Origin: a virus
Direction: 5' to 3' (one strand)
IMG/VR virus record: IMGVR_UViG_3300022865_000557
Location: 1-64,000 of that record
Length of the DNA stretch: 64,000 nucleotides
The notes under the pieces were generated by a model. That model had not been told where the DNA came from. It made no database searches and worked only from the letters and a program-made list of their open reading frames with translations. Position numbers and translations under genes: made by a program. How positions within the stretch are numbered: position 1 is the first letter of the stretch; each line of letters begins with the position of its first letter. Below, piece after piece: positions 59,345 to 64,000 of the stretch.

Positions 59345-59877
59345 TTTTTAAAACAAGTAAGGAACTTATTGTTAATCCAACACAAGGGTTGTATAAATGG
59401 GCAAAGATCTTCAACAGGTTACAAAGAAGATTCTTTGAAGGGCAATACGATCAATTGCGTAGAGAAAGGCAAATACACGACTTTCTGTACCTAAACGAAT
59501 ACACGAAACCTCATTACATAACGGATACTGATGTATTTGTAAATGACCCCAAGTACGACATAGATGAAGCAGACATTATTGTAATTACAGATCAGAAGTT
59601 CAGCAGATCTCCATGTCCTGCTATTGTGGACAATGTTAAAAATCTATTAGATCGGTGTCCGCTGTACTTGTGTCTTAATAGATGCTATGTGAACATTGAC
59701 GACAGTTACCACGACACTACACTAGACTCTAACTTTACGTTGGCAATAACACAGTGGTTAAAGAAATCGCTTGATGCAGACATCACGGATTTAAGTTTAA
59801 ACTATGTGGATTACGGAAATGCCTTTACTTGGGCTGTTCCTGACAGACACTATTTTATAAGAAAGCGCAATGCCTAA
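59341..59877 (+). CDS. Unknown protein
   Basis: 178 residues, alpha/beta, with a DEADIIVITDQKFSRSPCPA segment in the middle. No family recognised. It overlaps both neighbours (4 and 8 bp) and therefore belongs to the 58760-64000 cluster. Confidence 0.5.
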   Translation: MIFKTSKELIVNPTQGLYKWAKIFNRLQRRFFEGQYDQLRRERQIHDFLYLNEYTKPHYITDTDVFVNDPKYDIDEADIIVITDQKFSRSPCPAIVDNVKNLLDRCPLYLCLNRCYVNIDDSYHDTTLDSNFTLAITQWLKKSLDADITDLSLNYVDYGNAFTWAVPDRHYFIRKRNA

Positions 59878-60559
59878 ATTACTAGAGTTCTTTGAAGAAC
59901 AACCAATAAAGTCAGATTGGCGTACACAGTATATTAGATATAGACTGGGGCGTCTGAAACATCAGTATTGGCTATGGAATCGAAAGAATCCAAGCAAGGC
60001 ATTGATCGACGAGTATGATTATGCTATACTAGAAAACTGTCAGCCGGGCACTACAGTGTTTTTTGCGAGTTCTGGATACTACTTGAAAGACATATACCCA
60101 GAGATCGAAGTTGTAGAAATGCACCCAGTAGTAAAAACATTTTATCCGTCTGTGCATATCTGCAGTGATAGAGACAATTTAGAAAATTTATCTATACGTG
60201 CAGATAACTTTGCTGTAGTGAACAACCGAGGCGATATATGGACAGAAGCGCACAACATAGCAAAGTATTGTAAGCAGTACACAAAGATAATGAATCCTGG
60301 CTGTAGATTTTTTTACAGTTTTAGAGACACACAAGTATCGGATATCAACAGGTTAACAATTAACTTAGAAGATTACTTTCTTGATTGGGCACAGAATGTC
60401 GCAAAAGATAACGATATGCAATTAGTTTGGCACAATATTGATTTTAGAAAGAAACAAGCTCAACCTGACGGCAGTTATGATGCTTTAGAAAATCCAGATA
60501 CCACAAACGGAAATTTAAAGTTTTGGTTTGTGTATAAAGGGGAACCATGGAAAATGTAA
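59870..60559 (+). CDS. Possible methyltransferase-like protein
   Basis: 229 residues. TTVFFASSGYYLKDIYPEIEVVEMHP has the strand-loop-strand look of a SAM-binding Rossmann fold with an acidic end of strand 2, but the glycine-rich loop is poor (given in part: FFASSGYYLKD, EVVEMHP). C-terminal WHNIDFRKKQ. No firm family. It overlaps the next gene by 13 bp. Confidence 0.45.
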   Translation: MPKLLEFFEEQPIKSDWRTQYIRYRLGRLKHQYWLWNRKNPSKALIDEYDYAILENCQPGTTVFFASSGYYLKDIYPEIEVVEMHPVVKTFYPSVHICSDRDNLENLSIRADNFAVVNNRGDIWTEAHNIAKYCKQYTKIMNPGCRFFYSFRDTQVSDINRLTINLEDYFLDWAQNVAKDNDMQLVWHNIDFRKKQAQPDGSYDALENPDTTNGNLKFWFVYKGEPWKM

Positions 60560-61092
60560 CAACCTATTTTATTGTAGCATACGCTGGCGGCACTGCTGGC
60601 GATTTGATCACAGCATTACTGAATCCTACGGATGTGCAGTTAGATGGTGCCAGGGTGATAGTCCCAGATCATAGAATAAAATTAAAAAAGCCAGGTAGAT
60701 TTCAAGATGACGTAGCCAAAGATAAGTATATACAAGAGTTTAAGAACACAGTTAGTTTATCAAGTCACGATCTAGAATACCATATCAGAAATCATCACCC
60801 ATTCATTGGCATAACTGTCAGGTATAAATTAGCATACTGGGCTGCCAACCGATTTAAAGAATTGCATAGCGATCGTATATGGGAACAGTTAGGAAACGGT
60901 ACAGTAGAAGACTATGCCGAAGATTTGCTTGATATCAGTAAATCGTTGATTACAAAAAATGCAAGTCATGTTTTACAGTTGGAAGATATCGCGAATGGCT
61001 TAGCCATCGAAAAACTAAGAGAGTTTTCTACAATACCAAAACAGTCAGAAGAATTTTATGATTCCTGGTTGCAAGCGAACGGATTCAAATGA
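60547..61092 (+). CDS. P-loop-like protein of unknown function
   Basis: 181 residues. The N-terminus YFIVAYAGGTAGDLITALLN has the shape of the glycine-rich loop of sulfotransferase-like phage proteins (compare 15016 and 63948). No catalytic motif is clear. Coupled to its neighbours by overlaps. Confidence 0.45.
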   Translation: MENVTTYFIVAYAGGTAGDLITALLNPTDVQLDGARVIVPDHRIKLKKPGRFQDDVAKDKYIQEFKNTVSLSSHDLEYHIRNHHPFIGITVRYKLAYWAANRFKELHSDRIWEQLGNGTVEDYAEDLLDISKSLITKNASHVLQLEDIANGLAIEKLREFSTIPKQSEEFYDSWLQANGFK

Positions 61093-61322
61093 AAAGAGAT
61101 CACATTTGGTACATTAAATACGCTAGTGCAATTGTAATACTAATTGCAATGGTTTTCCATGTTAACGGTTGGACACCCTGGAACAGTTTTTTACAACTGG
61201 TGGGTGCGTGTGGGTGGATGTACGTTGGGTACCGTTGGCGGGAGTGGTCAATGTTATTGAACTTTATACCACAAATTTTTATAATAATTCCAATATTAAC
61301 ATACACGTACTACTTTAAGTAA
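61089..61322 (+). CDS. Small membrane protein, two to three helices
   Basis: 77 residues with hydrophobic segments (ASAIVILIAMVFHV, QLVGACGWMYVGYRW and LLNFIPQIFIIIPIL). The W-x-GWxWVGxxW-like centre matches short membrane proteins of other marine phages and resembles the gene at 32216. Function unknown. Confidence 0.6.
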   Translation: MKRDHIWYIKYASAIVILIAMVFHVNGWTPWNSFLQLVGACGWMYVGYRWREWSMLLNFIPQIFIIIPILTYTYYFK

Positions 61323-61331
61323 GGATTTGCA

Positions 61332-62006
61332 ATGGCTGCAATGCTACACGTTAAAAATGAATTTGTTACACAAGACCGTTGGCCGTTAAAGCTAACTAAA
61401 TTAGAACCCAATGAACAGCGTAGTTTTCCTGCAACCGACGGAACATACTATGTGCTACTACGTAATGCCACGTACCTAAGTAACGATGCAGTCTTTTATC
61501 ACGTTATGGGAGCGTTTGGAGTTAACAACGAATTTACCATCGAGTGCAATCAAGATAGTCACGCCGTGGTAATAGAGTACAAAGGCATACACTTATTAGA
61601 AAATCGTTACTACCTGCAAAATGATCTCGGTGTTGGAAATTTAAGTTACATGGATGGTGGTACAAATACTACAGCAGTTAACCCTAGTAGGCTAGGAGAT
61701 CCTGTAGTTAACTACGTGCATTTCCCAAACAAAATGTATCAAACACTGCATACACATCCTAGTCATCGTATCGGACTGATACTGCGTGGCAGTGGTCATA
61801 TTGAGTTAGATAATGACGAAATATTTGATATCGAAACAGGAGATGTTTTTTGGATGCCACGCAATACACTGCACAACTTCTGCTGTCAAAAAGGTGAGCA
61901 TGTTGAGTTATTTGTATTTGCACCCGATTCAGGCACAGGCCCAACAGACGAAGTTAATCCATTAAAAATTAGGACCTACGTTGGACAGCAACGCTATGCA
62001 AAATAA
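61332..62006 (+). CDS. Cupin-domain protein
   Basis: 224 residues. The C-terminal half has a good cupin: TLHTHPSHRIGLILRGSGHI (motif 1) and ETGDVFWMPRNTLHNF (motif 2, with the third His). The N-terminal half looks like a degenerate second cupin. It may bind a metal and act on a sugar or small acid. AAGGA lies upstream; overlaps the next gene by 11 bp. Confidence 0.7.
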   Translation: MAAMLHVKNEFVTQDRWPLKLTKLEPNEQRSFPATDGTYYVLLRNATYLSNDAVFYHVMGAFGVNNEFTIECNQDSHAVVIEYKGIHLLENRYYLQNDLGVGNLSYMDGGTNTTAVNPSRLGDPVVNYVHFPNKMYQTLHTHPSHRIGLILRGSGHIELDNDEIFDIETGDVFWMPRNTLHNFCCQKGEHVELFVFAPDSGTGPTDEVNPLKIRTYVGQQRYAK

Positions 62007-62700
62007 AAAATTATTAATAACCACGGGCCCGCAAGGGTCAGGCAACCACTTGTTTGGCAGACTGTTGAGTCTACATCCTGATGTCGAAGGGTGGGAAGAA
62101 CTGGTAGACAAGTACTGGGTACCAAGTGACTTAGAGCCGTTTGCTGAATACTGGGTCTACCCAGAAAGACTTACAGCAGAAAAGTTTACAGGCAAGAACT
62201 ATTTCCTTGCTAATGTTAGTTGCCCGTTTATGTATGATGGTGTACGCTATGTGCCTAAAATATTAGAAGTTGCTGACCGTAGCCGTGAACTAGGTGTAGA
62301 TGTTGAAATTGCTATTATTGTGCGTGATCAAAACATAAATGCTGAACAGCAAAAACGTGTGCGTGGAGAAGTAACAACACCTATAGCACAGGACTACTAC
62401 TACAACACGCTACTTGCAAGTGACCACAGTGTGCATTTTTTAGACCACGAAGCATTTTTCCTGCACAAACAGCATTACTTGAAGTGGATCAGTAAAATTT
62501 TAAACTTCCCTGTCGAAGTTAATCAAAATAAGATAAATAAATTTATAGATACAGATGCAAACCACAAGTACGTGAAGTATGTACAAGAATATTGGTTAGA
62601 TCAAGAAGTATGGTCAGGCATCCAATCTAAATCTTCCCGTGGCTTAAACCAAAAAAACATAAATAATATTGTATCGATACAGAGGAGTATACAAAAATGA
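61996..62700 (+). CDS. Sulfotransferase-like P-loop protein
   Basis: 234 residues from the ATG at 61996, inside the end of the cupin gene. LLITTGPQGSGNHLFGRLLS is the P-loop and HPDVEGWEELVDKYW follows as in sulfotransferase-like proteins; IAIIVRDQNINAEQQ is the later strand with Arg. Likely uses PAPS or another nucleotide donor. It overlaps the diiron gene by 4 bp. Confidence 0.65.
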   Translation: MQNKKLLITTGPQGSGNHLFGRLLSLHPDVEGWEELVDKYWVPSDLEPFAEYWVYPERLTAEKFTGKNYFLANVSCPFMYDGVRYVPKILEVADRSRELGVDVEIAIIVRDQNINAEQQKRVRGEVTTPIAQDYYYNTLLASDHSVHFLDHEAFFLHKQHYLKWISKILNFPVEVNQNKINKFIDTDANHKYVKYVQEYWLDQEVWSGIQSKSSRGLNQKNINNIVSIQRSIQK

Positions 62701-63392
62701 ACGCAAAGAAATTCGTAGAAGACATTGTTGCTGACAACCAAGCACTTTTCCGTGCTAGTCAACTCAACGTTAAGTCCTACTTTGACAGCAAGCCAGATCA
62801 GTCTGAATTAGTAGAACATTTCATCGGTCGTATGGTTAACGAGCGTATGAACATGGTAGAAATTGCTCAACAGGTTGCTAACATGCCTGCTGATGCAGAT
62901 GCAGAAGAACTACAACTTTTAACAAAACAAGCTCACGATGAAGCTGTACACTTTAAACTAGTTAAAGATGTTATTGAGCACATCACAGGCGAAGAGTTAG
63001 ACGTTAACGCCGCTATTGCCGCTGAACAAGCAAAGCCAACTGCTAAAGGTGCAAGCCTTTTAGCTAAGTATGGTGCTGACACAGATCCAGCCGCTCTTGC
63101 TGCCTATCAGTTAGTAGCTGAAGGTCGTGCAGAAGCAGTTTGGGACCAAATGGCAGATTCAATTGAAGACGAATTCATCTCAAGTGCATACGCAAAAATT
63201 GCACGTGACGAAGGATTCCACGCAACAATTGGAGCACGTAAGTTGGCGTCATTGGCTGGTAGCGATGACGAGCAAGCACGTATTTTAGGCTTAGTTGCTG
63301 AAATGCGTAAAGACCTTTATCAAGTAAGTTGCTTAAACACAACTCCTACAGAAGAAGGTCGTCAACTTGTAGCAGACGCTTACGGTTGGTAA
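62697..63392 (+). CDS. Ferritin-like diiron protein
   Basis: 231 residues, all helical. Two E...E-x-x-H units are visible: VNERMNMVEIA with AHDEAVHFKLV, and EGRAEAVWDQM with ARDEGFHATIG. That is the carboxylate-bridged diiron site of ferritin-like oxygenases and storage proteins. A length of 231 and loose four-helix pattern fit an oxidase or oxygenase more than a ferritin. AT-poor codons and a clean start suggest strong expression. Substrate unknown; the neighbours suggest a biosynthetic step. Confidence 0.7.
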   Translation: MNAKKFVEDIVADNQALFRASQLNVKSYFDSKPDQSELVEHFIGRMVNERMNMVEIAQQVANMPADADAEELQLLTKQAHDEAVHFKLVKDVIEHITGEELDVNAAIAAEQAKPTAKGASLLAKYGADTDPAALAAYQLVAEGRAEAVWDQMADSIEDEFISSAYAKIARDEGFHATIGARKLASLAGSDDEQARILGLVAEMRKDLYQVSCLNTTPTEEGRQLVADAYGW

Positions 63393-63393
63393 T

Positions 63394-63951
63394 ATGCGTA
63401 TAGGACTTAGTCAAAGAGTCCTGTTGCACAAAAATAGAGCGTATGATTCACTAGATCAAGGTTGGTACCGATATCTAAAGGATCATACGCTCTTTGCTGT
63501 CCCAAATAATCCAGATCAATTAGACTTTGGGAAACTTTCAAAAGAACTAGATGCTTTTATTATCACAGGCGGTGATGATAGCACAGTTCGTAGAGTGACA
63601 GAGACCAGATTAGCCACACACATGTTAGCCAAACATAAACCTATAATAGGTATATGCCATGGAGCCTTCTTGCTAACAGAATTAATGGGCGGAAAGTTAA
63701 TGGAAGTAGAGCAACATACAGACACAGAGCATGTTGTTAACTACTTTGGTGACTTAAAAACAGTAAACAGTTTCCACTCTTGGGGAATAGTAGAACCGCA
63801 CAACACAGCGACCACATTAGTAACAGACTTGAATGGCAATTGCGAAGCATGGATAGACAACAGAGCACCATTAGCTGGAATAGTATGGCACCCAGAGCGT
63901 ATGCAAGATCCTTGGATTCCAGACGAGATATCTACATTTTTTAATATATGA
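63394..63951 (+). CDS. Class I glutamine amidotransferase-like hydrolase
   Basis: 185 residues, 1 nt after the diiron gene. IGLSQRVLL at the start, ITGGDDS, the nucleophile elbow IIGICHGAFLL (catalytic Cys) and the His-x-Glu site VWHPER are intact. The start resembles PuuD-like gamma-glutamyl hydrolases and Cj1417-type enzymes of phosphoramidate capsule synthesis. It probably releases or transfers an amide group for a surface modification; the cytidylyltransferase-like gene at 33769 would fit such a route. Confidence 0.82.
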   Translation: MRIGLSQRVLLHKNRAYDSLDQGWYRYLKDHTLFAVPNNPDQLDFGKLSKELDAFIITGGDDSTVRRVTETRLATHMLAKHKPIIGICHGAFLLTELMGGKLMEVEQHTDTEHVVNYFGDLKTVNSFHSWGIVEPHNTATTLVTDLNGNCEAWIDNRAPLAGIVWHPERMQDPWIPDEISTFFNI

Positions 63952-64000
63952 ATATAGAAATAGATTTTATTGGGGGGACCCATGGCCATTATCTATCATT
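63948..64000 (+). CDS. N-terminal start of a further P-loop-like protein (cut by window edge)
   Basis: ATG at 63948 overlaps the previous stop by 4 bp and reads MNIEIDFIGGTHGHYLS to the edge. The IDFIGGTHGH loop resembles that of the sulfotransferase-like proteins upstream. Only 17 residues are visible. Confidence 0.55.
   Translation, partial: MNIEIDFIGGTHGHYLS

Noticed and set aside
62697-63392. PqqC-like oxidase
   Set aside because: The size is similar, but the motif pattern is ferritin-like diiron (ExxH twice), whereas PqqC is a cofactor-free TENA/haem-oxygenase-like fold without such a site.

Overview
The window is a 64 kb piece of a large tailed-phage genome of the T4 superfamily, of the kind found in the sea. 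The evidence is a clamp-loader ATPase of the gp44 type, an ATP-dependent DNA ligase, PhoH, a MazG-like hydrolase, a GroES/gp31-like co-chaperonin, a 5'(3')-deoxyribonucleotidase, UV-damage endonuclease, SprT-like metalloprotease, T4-type late promoters (NATAAATA) and long repetitive fibre proteins. Many small genes resemble conserved proteins of T4-like cyanophages and pelagiphages. There are no photosynthesis genes. The permuted tmRNA (tag ending in ALAA), the PqqA peptide and the bacterial-type ferredoxin-NADP reductase point to a heterotrophic proteobacterial host, most likely alphaproteobacterial; a betaproteobacterial host is possible. The DNA is moderately AT-rich, packed tightly, and mostly read on the + strand.

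Layout. 1-6.6 kb: DNA repair (uvsE), a putative 2OG-oxygenase-like gene, a SulP anion transporter, a glycosyltransferase-like gene and a Lys-rich protein. 6.8-8.9 kb: a run of small lipoproteins and exported proteins. 8.9-10.3 kb: a SprT-like protease, then three genes whose N-termini look like T4 capsid-targeting sequences. 10.4-26 kb: early region of short genes behind a repeated sigma70-type promoter, with the tmRNA, DNA ligase, two ParB-like proteins, an LPD29 protein and two radical SAM enzymes. 26-31.7 kb: a phosphomannomutase-like HAD protein, pqqA, an HNH endonuclease, a NeuD-like acetyltransferase, FNR, a third radical SAM enzyme and a glycosyltransferase-like gene. 31.7-38.3 kb: three tRNAs, ClpP, a TagD-like cytidylyltransferase, a fourth radical SAM enzyme followed by cytochrome c, then IF-1, Cu/Zn superoxide dismutase, a Cys-rich miniprotein and an ErpA/IscA-type Fe-S carrier. 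38.3-50 kb: four fibre or adhesin-like structural genes. 50-58 kb: nucleotide metabolism, replication and chaperone genes, a fifth radical SAM enzyme and PhoH. 58-64 kb: sulfotransferase-like, methyltransferase, cupin, diiron and glutamine-amidotransferase genes, probably for modifying surface or small molecules.

How it may work together (inference). The most unusual feature is a set of redox and peptide-modification functions: a near-canonical PqqA precursor peptide, five radical SAM proteins, an FNR that could feed electrons to them, an Fe-S carrier that could mature them, and an exported c-type cytochrome of the kind that accepts electrons from PQQ dehydrogenases. A phage that supports PQQ-dependent respiration or radical SAM peptide chemistry in its host would explain the set. 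No pqqB, C or D gene is visible here and none of the five radical SAM proteins can be called PqqE with confidence.

Expression appears to use three modes: (1) early sigma70 promoters with a shared leader and strong Shine-Dalgarno site; (2) sigma70 promoters placed 6-8 nt before the ATG; (3) T4-type late promoters placed exactly 5 nt before the ATG. Modes 2 and 3 predict leaderless mRNAs, which is notable beside a phage-encoded IF-1.
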